Source: Fragilaria crotonensis
Lineage: Eukaryota; Bacillariophyta; Fragilariophyceae; Fragilariales; Fragilariaceae
NCBI GenBank assembly: GCA_022925895.1
Contig: JAKSYS010000162.1
Span: 1-64,000, forward strand
DNA: 64,000 nt
Direction of reading: 5' to 3'
Made by a program: the position numbers and the translations under genes. Positions 1 to 9,122 of the stretch are shown here, piece after piece (the first letter of the stretch is position 1; every line of letters begins with the position of its first letter). The notes beneath the pieces were generated by a model. It searched no databases. It was not told where the DNA came from and worked only from the letters and a program-made list of their open reading frames with translations.

Positions 1-779
1 ACAGAAAATGGTAGGAAGACGAACTTCGCACTGGACACTGGACAGACCAGCTTTCGCTTCTTTCCATCATCATTATGTCGTTTCTATCATCTCGATGGCA
101 TTGTACATACTACCAACTGCAACATTTATGCTGTCCGACGATCCTGCAAGAATTGTCAACAAATATATCAGATTGATTATTATGCATGTTATCTTACTAT
201 CTCGCTAATAATCGGTTAAAGACTTTCCGACTTCTCGAAACATTTATCCTTGGCGGATGTCACGATATATTGGCTAAATCACATGCCAATTCTGGGGTGT
301 TTTCAGACGCGATGGGGCAGTATGATGGACCTTCGTTTCATTGGATTAGCATCCGAGCAGAATCGCTCTAAACATGAATGATTCCATGAAGGCTCGAAAA
401 GCTGTTGGGCGAAAAATTCCTTATGTATTTACCTGTGACATTGATGTCGTCATTTTGAATTCATCACTTAGAACATTTTGATAGGCAGCAGGTAGAAGGC
501 GACATAAGCTTTCCTAATCGCGACAGCGCGAGTTCGAGTTGCTGGCTGTTCCCATTTCCCATACATAACAACTTCATGCGACACTCGTTGAAGAATAAGA
601 AAGAACTTTGAGTAACGAATCAGTACTTGTACCTGGTGGTACTCACTTTTGTATGAAGTCTACGAGTACGCCTATGTAATCACCGCACTCTACTGTAGTC
701 GTAGTTTTCAAGCCCGGCCCCGGCCCAATCAATCAGAGCAACATTCAAAAACCTTGCCGCACATAAACTCAGAAGGATA
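1..779. other. Spacer without recognisable gene
   Basis: Only short open frames of about 60 codons are present, with no recognisable domain. The last 150 bases are the likely 5' leader and promoter of the gene that starts at 780. No tRNA or repeat is seen. Confidence 0.5.
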
Positions 780-1919
780 ATGTCATCGAGGTCAATCAGC
801 TTTGGCCATGACAGCCATTCTTTGGATGGCGTCGTTGTCGTCGTTGACGATACGTCGGAATCACGTTCTCGGGGCGAAAAATCGTTCTCCGGATCGATGG
901 AAGAGTTTCTTGATGGGTCGCATTTCCTTAGCCAGACAAGCGTGTTTAGTGAGGCTACTCCGGACTCAAGCGACTCGTCGTTGCTCCCTGAACAGTTCTG
1001 CGTCGAGAAGTTTGATGAGTCGGCTGGCAAGCTCGGGTCTCATCAAGATTTATCCACGATGGCAACATCAGGTAGGAAGCGTTATTCCCGACGACAGGAT
1101 CAACGCCAACGGGAAGCACTTGTCAATCTAAGCTTGGCAGAAGAGAGCGGTCATTCCTCTTCGCAGAGTACGCTGGGGGGAGCGAAATCACAACCAGGAA
1201 TTTCAGTCCAGAATCGCATTGATATGCTGAGCAAAATCTCCCATGAAGTGAAGGTTCGGGCCGAGCGCCGTCGGGAAATGCATTCCCAACAACCATGCGT
1301 CGATTTCCGACACAGCTCTGCCCCTGAATTATTTGGACGCGAGACTCATGCGATGACAGTTGTCTTCAATAAGTCATCACATCGAACAAGCACAGCAATG
1401 CGTTCGAACGAACGCTATGTCTCACGCACTAGAAGCACTCCATCCCTTCAAATCAATCGTCCACAACCCCATGGCTCTCGTCGTTCTTCGATAGAAATGA
1501 AACGGTGGGCAGAGCGAAGATCTTCGTTGCCCTCACAAAATGATCTGAATGACATCACTTTGATTGCCCTTGGTCGTAATCTTCGGAAACCTGATCAAAT
1601 GTCGTTTCAAAGCGTCGTGAGCGAAGCTGTTCACCAGGAGTTGCCGCATCTGGAAGATAATGAACGGAACGTCACTCTTTGCTTAAATGCAGACCAGGCA
1701 GTGAACGTCAGCAACGAAATGGGCCCACCCGGACAAGCCAAAACCACGATACCAAAATTAGCGGCATCAGTGACTCCACGCGTGAGCCCACTCAAGGACA
1801 CAGCAGAACTTCCATACAGTGACTTCGCGATTGATCAGATAACTGTGTTTGATTCGTTCCGAAGCTTTCTGCATCAGGTGGGGATGAATACTGATTTCGC
1901 AGCAGAGACCGGAAAGTAA
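780..1919 (+). CDS. Unknown Ser/Arg-rich protein, 379 aa
   Basis: An uninterrupted ATG-started frame. The protein is rich in Ser, Arg and acidic residues and looks mostly disordered. Residues 15-60 carry a Val run followed by Ser/Glu-rich sequence. Around residues 98-112 there is a basic patch (RKRYSRRQDQRQRE), and residues 150-165 (SKISHEVKVRAERRRE) could form a short basic helix. Several RRSS/RSTPS-type sites would suit basophilic kinases. No signal peptide, membrane segment or catalytic motif is visible. It ends 75 bp before the end of the oppositely oriented oxygenase-like gene, so the two are convergent. A nuclear or cytoskeletal adaptor is possible but this is only inferred. I do not recognise the family. 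The coding call rests on frame length and its residue mix. Confidence 0.7.
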   Translation: MSSRSISFGHDSHSLDGVVVVVDDTSESRSRGEKSFSGSMEEFLDGSHFLSQTSVFSEATPDSSDSSLLPEQFCVEKFDESAGKLGSHQDLSTMATSGRKRYSRRQDQRQREALVNLSLAEESGHSSSQSTLGGAKSQPGISVQNRIDMLSKISHEVKVRAERRREMHSQQPCVDFRHSSAPELFGRETHAMTVVFNKSSHRTSTAMRSNERYVSRTRSTPSLQINRPQPHGSRRSSIEMKRWAERRSSLPSQNDLNDITLIALGRNLRKPDQMSFQSVVSEAVHQELPHLEDNERNVTLCLNADQAVNVSNEMGPPGQAKTTIPKLAASVTPRVSPLKDTAELPYSDFAIDQITVFDSFRSFLHQVGMNTDFAAETGK

Positions 1920-1994
1920 GGCGAGTGCATCGAATGCGCAAAAGTCGGCCCCATGACATTCTTTACAATTTGAAAAATCTTAATTTTACCTAGT

Positions 1995-3302
1995 TCAGTC
2001 TTCGTCTTCATCATCCGCGTCGTCCTCGTCCTCGTTCTCAGGTGCTGGGCCTCCTACCTCTAGGCGCAGCGATCCAGCCGTAAATTCAAGTTCCAATGAT
2101 ATTCTCTCGCAGGACGTAGAATGAGACACATCATGCTGCCTACCCATCTTTTCATTGTAAAAGAGAGTTACAATTCTGCCACAAATTACAGTTTCTTCTT
2201 CCCCGGCCGGGTCTCGTGTGCATACTCCGAGCGATTTTTTTGCAAGATCATCTGGCTTGTCAATGGATAGGCCCCAAACCGTATCAGGCGCTGTTTTTAG
2301 CTGATCGATAATGTCATCATCTAGTAATTCTGCGTCCATGGGACAGTGATTCAGCCAAACATTCACCAAGAATGTGACACGTTGGCTTTGCTGGGGCTCA
2401 TTCGACAGTGTGATTGCAGCTGCGGTTGGGACTGTCACAGCGCTCTCACCACCATGCTCCAGCTTTTGCTTCTTGTGCGGGCGTTCCTCTGCGGATGATG
2501 GATCGACACCTGGAAAGAAGGTAGCTGGCGCGCCATGAAGGAGTCTTCCGTCAAAGGCAACATGCTTACCCATTCGAGGTGCCGACAACCATCCCCGACG
2601 AATCTCTCCTCCCAACTCCTCCGCGGCATTCGGTGGAGGGCTCTTTCGATCCAACACAAGAGTAGGAGCGCCGATGTCGGATAGATACGTTATTGTGGCG
2701 ATCCTTGGATGCAGCAGAAGGCCTGGAGCCTGGTCCTCCAAACCATAGTCGGCATCAAAATGCATGCCAACTTCGTCGTGATCTTCATTGTCGTCAGTAT
2801 CGTCCTGGGAGTCTTTGGGCGGGTCAGCATTTAACACCAGCGTCCACCATTCAGCTCCACTTTGTTCTGGAAGGAAACATCCCTTGGGTAAGTCTTTAGT
2901 GTGTTCATGAAAGACGCGAAGCGCCAAGGCCTCGAGGGCACATCGTGGTTTCATTGCTGCCGGTGCAAAATAAGTGCACCCAGCACTGTAGGCAGCAGCA
3001 TCACTCTTGGTTCGGGCAGAAAAAACCATTGCGCAGTCTTCCAAGAGTGAGGCATGACAAGCCTCATCCAGAGATGCCAACGCTGAAGTATACGACAAGA
3101 AGGGTGCTCGAGGAAGCGGATCCACTTCATCGATCTGTGGTTCACCTTTTTCATTCCTCAGCGCTGGAAAGCCATCCCGAATCACGAAATCATTTGACTT
3201 CTTGGTCTCCTGCTTTGTTTGCGGTTGGTTGACATGCCGGTTGGAGAGATCTCTTCTGCTTTCTGAGCTTTGGGTGTGTGTTAAGTCGTCGCGTCGTCGC
3301 AT
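1995..3302 (-). CDS. 2-oxoglutarate/Fe(II) dioxygenase-like protein, 435 aa
   Basis: The protein has an HxD pair (H181, D183 in GMHFDADYG), a distal His (H256 in FDGRLLHGAP) and a possible 2-oxoglutarate-binding Arg (R308 in QSQRVTFLVNVWLN). These have the order and spacing of the jelly-roll 2OG-Fe(II) oxygenase fold: two His and one Asp bind iron and the Arg binds the co-substrate. Between them, ATITYLSDIGAPTLVLD looks like the central strands. The N-terminal 40 residues are charged and the C-terminus ends in an acidic run of Glu/Asp (about 420-435), so a cytosolic or nuclear location is likely. An insert with KKQK (about 277-280) could be a nuclear signal. The substrate is unknown; hydroxylation or demethylation of protein or nucleic acid are both possible. 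The ATG at 3302 is the first in frame. It is convergent with the upstream Ser-rich gene. Confidence 0.72.
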   Translation of the reverse strand: MRRRDDLTHTQSSESRRDLSNRHVNQPQTKQETKKSNDFVIRDGFPALRNEKGEPQIDEVDPLPRAPFLSYTSALASLDEACHASLLEDCAMVFSARTKSDAAAYSAGCTYFAPAAMKPRCALEALALRVFHEHTKDLPKGCFLPEQSGAEWWTLVLNADPPKDSQDDTDDNEDHDEVGMHFDADYGLEDQAPGLLLHPRIATITYLSDIGAPTLVLDRKSPPPNAAEELGGEIRRGWLSAPRMGKHVAFDGRLLHGAPATFFPGVDPSSAEERPHKKQKLEHGGESAVTVPTAAAITLSNEPQQSQRVTFLVNVWLNHCPMDAELLDDDIIDQLKTAPDTVWGLSIDKPDDLAKKSLGVCTRDPAGEEETVICGRIVTLFYNEKMGRQHDVSHSTSCERISLELEFTAGSLRLEVGGPAPENEDEDDADDEDED

Positions 3303-4523
3303 ATCTCACACAGTTTCGGGTCCGATTCTTCGCTTCGTTGTCTTTGAAGATCTCACTTGGATGGCGCAGAGGATTTCGTTTACGGCGTGGTACGAGTACC
3401 GATTGAAAATAATACTGTCCCACGTTGAATCTTTCAATTTGGATGGCGCACGAGGGTAGTTCGTGGTAACATGGAACGCAGTACTTACTTCCATTGTCCG
3501 GTAGTATAAGTAGTAAAACACTACAGTAACAGTAAACTCCAGTACTACAGTACAGAAATGAACCGTATACACACTGATGCAGGACAGAACATTTATAGAA
3601 ATTCAGGCTGGTATTCCCGAACACCGGAATTCAAAATACTACCGATTTAACTCAGTAGAAAATAACCATGGGTCCTGGTTACTGGTTGGTATATTGCAAC
3701 TCGCAGGTAACCAGTTATTGGGCATTTTAAAAATCACAGTAGTGGTACAGTATAATACCGTCGGTATTTGGTTACCGGTACCGGTGGTTATTTACTTCCA
3801 ATCCCTGACGAGTACTACATTACCCGAACTATAAATGTACGTACATGTAGTAAATTATTATACTGCCACGCGGGATAAATGGAATCGGGAACTTAAGCCG
3901 ATCGGGAATCTGGAGAATGGAGTATGAGTACACCGAGAGCCGAGCGCCGAGTTCCGAATACTGCGATCCGATTAAATGGCTCGCCAATTACGTCATCATA
4001 CGACATTATACATATATGTATAATGTAAACATGTGCCTAGTATTGCTAGTACTGAGCACTCGTGTACTGGTACCCTTCTCGGTCGTACCAGCATTCAATA
4101 TACTACAGTATAATAAAGTCAATCATATGATACCATACACGGTGAGCCTACTGGTACAAGGTACATACAAGTACTTGTATCATAGTACGAAATAGAAGTG
4201 GGAAGTGGCGCTTGTCTGGCTTGCTGCTTGCTGCTTGCTCATCTCGTTGCAGCGTGGGGAAGTCGTGTTGTCGTGATAGCCCGCGCAAGTACATGAAGCA
4301 CCCACGTAATTCTTCTGTTCAAGATTGTCTACGCCTGCTCCTTTTTTCCATTTCAGTGATCACAGTTCCATCGTCCACCGTTATAGTCCATGTTCCATGT
4401 CATCCGCTCTTGTGCTCTACATACACTCGTAACAATCGATAGACACCTCACAATCTGAAGTCTGAATCCTGGAACAGTCACCTTGTCCTTCAGTTCGTTT
4501 TTATTTTCGTAGTCTCCTGCGTG
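3303..4523. promoter_or_regulatory. Divergent intergenic region rich in GTAC words
   Basis: This 1.2-kb spacer separates the minus-strand oxygenase-like gene from the plus-strand gene at 4524, so it must hold both promoters. It is full of GTAC and short palindromes such as GGTACCGG around 3774-3784 and TACGTACATGTA around 3837-3850. No gene is seen. Similar GTAC-rich DNA recurs in other spacers of the window (about 19.97-20.35, 23.55-23.75, 24.2-24.65, 45.1-45.8 and 51.25-51.4 kb). Confidence 0.4.
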
Positions 4524-5668
4524 ATGAGCGAGATTCGACTGGATCAAAACCAAGGTCTACGCACACAAATTGCGTCCACTGACAGTATTCGTCCGTTGGA
4601 GGCCATAGGGTATGGGCACAACCTACAACGTCATTTTTGCACCGACAACGGTATCGATTCTAGTAGCGACGAGTCTGTAATGCTAATCGCGGTGAGACAA
4701 GTGAGTGCTGGCAACTTTCCCCGTCGATCGCCGAAGAAGGAGTGTATTGAAATCGACATAGATAGCTCTGAAACCTTCACAACAAGTGCTGACAGCACGT
4801 CCAGTCACACCAATGTCAACACCACGAACCAAATGGCACCTCATAAACTAGGAAGCTCACATCGAAATAGAAGGCAGTTTCAGGCGTTGCATTTTCACAT
4901 GCGTCGACATCACTATTTCAACCTCAACGACAGATTGGCCAAGACGATGACGACAGCAATGGAGAACGAACCGACGGCATCGAGTGCTCTAGATTAAATG
5001 GCAAGACTTCGAAACGCCACGCAATGAATCGCACACTGCCCATGACAAACGAAAACTCAAAATCTCACGATTTCAGACGACATTCAAAAACTAAAGATAG
5101 GGTCATGGACCACGACTCAGACATTGATGCCCTAAGTGACATCGCCGCCACGCTCGAATCCTTGAAGCAAAGAACGAGCTCTCCGCCCTCTCGGAGGCGA
5201 AGAAAATCAGCTCGCATCAGGTCTACCAGCGAGGACGAGGTTGAGACAAAGTACCTGAGTGACTTTGACCTTCCGGTCCCGACCGAAATGGGGAAGAAGA
5301 AGAAAAGACGGCGCGACGAGGACCAAGAATTCCAAATGACACTGGACATCGAGATGGACTCAGTCGCTGGAAGTACTCGAAAATCCAGGAGACGAGTCGT
5401 CCCGAACTACAAAGAGAGCAGTAGTGAGCACGATTCGAACTCATCTGATTCTGAAGACACTTCATTCGACAGAACAGCATTTGAGAACGATGTAAAAAAT
5501 AAGAATGCGGGCAGCCATTCCTGTCATGTGAGCTCCACTCACATGGCTGCATATTCTCCGGATGTAGCCACGCAGTTGGGAGTTGAAGGAAGTACTCGCG
5601 ACACTACTTGGCATTCACAATTGGAAATGGGGAGTGGTGAAGATGATGAGTTGTTTCTCTATATCTGA
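4524..5668 (+). CDS. Unknown charged protein, probably one gene with an intron
   Basis: Two adjacent open frames look like parts of one gene. The first runs from the ATG at 4524 in frame 3; the second is open in frame 2 from about 4871 to the stop at 5668 and reads acidic Ser-rich sequence well before its first ATG at 5024 (for example QDDDDSNGERTDG near 4940). A phase-0 intron from 4692 or 4701 (GTGAGA or GTGAGT donors) to the CAG at 4933 joins them. A 98-bp phase-1 intron 4786-4883 ending TTTCAG is the alternative. The C-terminal part has basic clusters (PPSRRRRKSARIRS, GKKKKRRRDED, STRKSRRRVVPN) typical of nuclear localisation, and many Ser-Asp/Glu sites of the casein-kinase-2 type. No fold is recognised. 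A chromatin or nuclear regulatory role is only a guess from composition. Confidence 0.55.
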
Positions 5669-6035
5669 AGGAAAACTCGAGAGCTGGTTCCAGTGGGTTA
5701 ATCTTTGCGATTCTTGAGTGCAGCATCGTGTCGATGCGCAGCAACGGTCAAATCGTTCGACGCAATGAGCTTAAATCTTTGCTCATGATGTGTTGGCTGT
5801 GGTGCGTTTTGACGACTCAACCTAAAGTCAACACTTCTACCGTGTACATCGTGAAATAAATTGAGCACGGAGGGGCCTTGGTGGTGTCCATACTGTCTAA
5901 CGCACAGAATATTGCAATTGTCAATTTCCAGCACGCTTATATGTTCGCAACGTGGAAACGGTCTAAAGCATCCTCCGACATCAGTCACTGCATATCTCAC
6001 AGTTCAGTTAGTGCCGTGTTCAATACCGAGTCATT

Positions 6036-7295
6036 ATGTCCAGCGTTCATCACAGTCGTCACAGCATCGCCTCGAAGCCTCAAAAGGAAACCTCCCTTGA
6101 TTGCCGAGAGTCCCATGACGCCCTAGAACCCGAGATATCATACGACCAGGAATTCCTTCTATCAGCGATTTCCGAAGCTGACGATGATATCAACGACGCC
6201 ATTGAGGTGCAGCAAGCGCTGATGGCAAAGCTGACCGCTGCACAGGTACGACTTTCGCGGCTCAAGCTCAAACATAAAAGCGCAAGCGACGATCGTCGTT
6301 TGAACATGTACGACATCCTCTACAACCAAATTCCGGGATACAACAATCACAGGGCGATTCCGCCAATCTCTTATGATATCGTGGAATCCAAAAACCAGGT
6401 GGGCATGTACCGCCTCTTCGACTGCGTCGCCAAAGGAGGGTTTGCCAAGGTCTTTCGTGCCAAGCACGAAGTCCGTGGCACGTTTCATGCCATTAAGCGT
6501 TTAGACAAGCGCCAGTTCAGTTCGATCAAGGATGTTGCTCAACTAGGACGGGAAATCCAAGTTTTGAAAAGTGAGATCCACGATAATGTGTCCGAATGTT
6601 CTGAAGTCATTAACGCAACCGCGCATATTTATATCGTCATGGGATTGAGCTTCTGCGATCTTCATACCTATTTTTCAAAGTGGAGGTCCACAATGGGGGA
6701 TTCCGTTGTTTGTGAAGTCGCATGTGGCATACTTGACGGCCTCGAATGCCTTCATCACATCGGAGTTGCACATCTCGATTTGAAACCAGAGAACATTCTC
6801 GTGTCTAAAGATGTCCAACCCTGGATGCTGACTACCAAACACATCAAGATTTGCGATCTTGGTCTTTGTGCCATCTCAGCAGTACCAAGGGATGCGATCA
6901 ACGTTGATTCCATGCGAGGAACCGCAGGTTTTATGAGCCCAGAAATGGTTTTGCTTCGGGAGGGGTGCACTGTCGAGGGGCGCTTTTGCGACATGTGGTC
7001 GTTGGGTGTGATTCTGTTGGAGCTCCTCGAGGGAGTCCCCTCCAAGTGGTTCACTATCTACCACACCCAACGCGAGAAGCGAGACGACGAATGGTTTTCC
7101 GCAAAGCTAAATGGCGAGTTAGTAAAGATTCAGAAGTCGACATACCATCATAGTTCTGGGCATGGTTTGATTCGACGCATGCTTCGGTGGGTCCCAGAAT
7201 TGCGCATCTCTGCCAAACGATCTCTCCAACATCCTTGGGTGTTGCGTGTTCGTCCCTCTCAAGGACACCAACATGAATCAAATATAGCCACATAA
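6036..7295 (+). CDS. Ser/Thr protein kinase, non-RD type, 419 aa
   Basis: Residues 41-80 form a probable coiled coil (ALMAKLTAAQVRLSRLKLKHK). The kinase domain follows at about 126-405. Visible landmarks are the Gly loop KGGFAKVF (133-140), the ATP-orienting Lys154 in FHAIKRL, helix-C Glu173, the catalytic loop HLDLKPEN (246-253), the metal loop DLG (274-276) in place of DFG, GTAGFMSPE (295-303) as activation and P+1 segment, and DMWSLGVILLEL. Leu replaces Arg before the catalytic Asp, so this is a non-RD kinase and may not need activation-loop phosphorylation. All core catalytic residues are present, so it should transfer phosphate from ATP to Ser/Thr. The family resembles CAMK or Tousled-like groups but I cannot place it exactly. 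The ATG at 6036 starts the frame. The presenilin gene lies convergent, 82 bp downstream. Confidence 0.88.
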   Translation: MSSVHHSRHSIASKPQKETSLDCRESHDALEPEISYDQEFLLSAISEADDDINDAIEVQQALMAKLTAAQVRLSRLKLKHKSASDDRRLNMYDILYNQIPGYNNHRAIPPISYDIVESKNQVGMYRLFDCVAKGGFAKVFRAKHEVRGTFHAIKRLDKRQFSSIKDVAQLGREIQVLKSEIHDNVSECSEVINATAHIYIVMGLSFCDLHTYFSKWRSTMGDSVVCEVACGILDGLECLHHIGVAHLDLKPENILVSKDVQPWMLTTKHIKICDLGLCAISAVPRDAINVDSMRGTAGFMSPEMVLLREGCTVEGRFCDMWSLGVILLELLEGVPSKWFTIYHTQREKRDDEWFSAKLNGELVKIQKSTYHHSSGHGLIRRMLRWVPELRISAKRSLQHPWVLRVRPSQGHQHESNIAT

Positions 7296-7376
7296 CGAAC
7301 AGCACCACCGGAAAACTACGACAATGCAACTTAGGAGTTTCTGATGCGAGTTAACCATTATTAGTGTCACTTCACT

Positions 7377-9122
7377 CTAAACATAGTATGGCTGCCTCAT
7401 GATCGCTTCAATCCATGGCTCTATCAGCAACCTTGTGAAGACGTAAAAAATAACGCCGAGAAAGATGCTGATCGGTAACGCGGGTAGCGCATGATGATAG
7501 ACTGCAAGCAAAATCAGCGTGCCTCCAAGCCCTGCTAGGATAACCAACATGCACGACGCAAAAGTGGCAAAGCTGTATTGGGCCGCCTTTCCGACCAAAA
7601 CACTGTAAAAGATAAAATCACCTAGACCCAGTCGAATTGAGTTTCTGGCCTTTCGGTTCTCCTCGTCATCTTCGTCATATTCTTCTGCGAAGACCTTGCC
7701 TCCACGGTCGACCCACAGCGTTCTCTTGGGGGTCCCAAATCGGTCCCGTTCTAGGTAAGTCTTACCTCGACCCAATCGCTCAATTCTCCCTCCTTGTCTT
7801 GGAAGTCGCACCGTAACCATTGATTTGAGCTGGGAAGGCGTGGGATCCTGTGGCATGTCGCCAGCCAACAACGGCGTTGGAGACACACCAGTGTCGGATC
7901 CCGTTGAGAAGTCAAAGACGCCAACGAGCGGCAGGTTGTAGACGCGTGCGATAGCGAGGGGAACCTCGGCCGTTGGGTCATCCAATTCATTGACAACCTC
8001 ATCGTCATCATTCCCATGGCTTTCTGAATCTTCATCGACAGACGATCGATTCAAAGCAATGGCGTCGTTTGTTTCGGTTGTTGTATTATTTGCAGGTAGC
8101 GTTGCCAAATCGCTCCTTGATCTGGCAGGCGTAGGTAGGTTGGGAACTCCTGGTCGCCGAGCTTCTGGTGGAAGTTCTGCTTCATAAAGTAGTCCAGGCA
8201 TAGCAGGGGAGTCATCTTCTGACATGAGGTTGACCAAGGCACGTAAGGGACCGCACGGTGTCAGGACGGCACATAAGTCATACAAAGCCAACATCACCAG
8301 CAATGTCCACGTAGTCCAAGTATCAAAATGTGCGAGCTGCCACGCCAAAATAACCGATGTCGCAACTAAATAACCTTGCGTGACATAGGCCGGGACACCT
8401 TTCGTCCAGAAGATTGAAATAATCCCAACAACCGCGAAATTGTACATGGCGAAGTAAAAGCTCAGTACATCGATTGGAATCTGATATATGTCGATCGCCA
8501 CCTCGAACATGGAGCCACCCAACACTCCCAACAGCGTGGCTGACGACAAAACCATGTAACCAATTAAGCACTTCATGAATTTGAATTTGTATAAAAAGAC
8601 AATGACAAATGTCATCGCACATATTACCGAAACCATGATGAAAGCATTTCCTAAACTCAAGGCAAGCGCCTTGCCGGCAGAATCTGACGAGTTCCCCTTC
8701 CATACAGTATATGCGTCTTGCATCGCTGCCTCCCCCTGTTCCAGTGTCTCTTCGTTGTTAATGCAGACAACAGCGACGGCAGCCAGAATCATGGTAAAAG
8801 AAACTAAAGCGAGTAGACAATGTGAGTCCGTACATAGAAAATCCGTTCCTACTCTCACACATATCCTTTATCCTAACTTACCAGGCTTGGCTATGGCATG
8901 ATAAGACGACGAACTGTAGAGCAACTCCTCCAAGGACATTTCATTGGATTCATCATCATCTTCGTCCTCGTCTACGATTTCATCCTCGAATCTCTCCGTA
9001 GTGGCAGCTTGTGTTGGTAGATCATTTTGCAATTCGTAGCCGCTAGTGATAGGTTGCTCTGTTGTGATGGTGGCCCCATAACACTCTGGATGAGATGAGC
9101 TTGGAGGAGTATCAGTTCCCAT
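7377..9122 (-). CDS. PSEN: Presenilin, catalytic aspartyl protease of gamma-secretase (one intron)
   Basis: Two exons, 9122-8882 and 8803-7377, join through a 78-bp phase-1 intron (8881-8804; GTAAGT donor, TTTAG acceptor) into 555 residues. Presenilins cleave type-I membrane proteins within the bilayer of ER/Golgi/endosome membranes. The two catalytic Asp are visible: D256 in ALYDLCAVL (TM6) and D476 in LGLGDFIFY (TM7). The PALP motif needed for active-site shape is at 521-524 near the C-terminus. About nine hydrophobic segments are present: TM1 at about 82-95, five more up to TM6, then three after a long hydrophilic loop (about 275-465) that is Ser- and acid-rich, as in the autoprocessed loop of animal presenilins. 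Exon 1 is an 80-residue soluble acidic leader (EDEIVDEDEDDDESNE). Length is somewhat above the usual 370-470 residues because of the leader and loop. A Lys/Arg-rich patch precedes TM7. Confidence 0.95.
8804..8881 (-). other. Presenilin intron, 78 bp
   Basis: Read on the minus strand the intron begins GTAAGT and ends GCTTTAG. It interrupts a codon after its first base, and the join gives AKP-V-SFTMILA, carrying the frame directly into the first membrane segment. Without removal the exon-1 frame would not reach the presenilin body. Confidence 0.9.

Noticed and set aside
5698-6000. Minus-strand frame of 100 codons between two plus-strand genes
   Set aside because: No domain, and it lies in the leader and promoter of the kinase gene.
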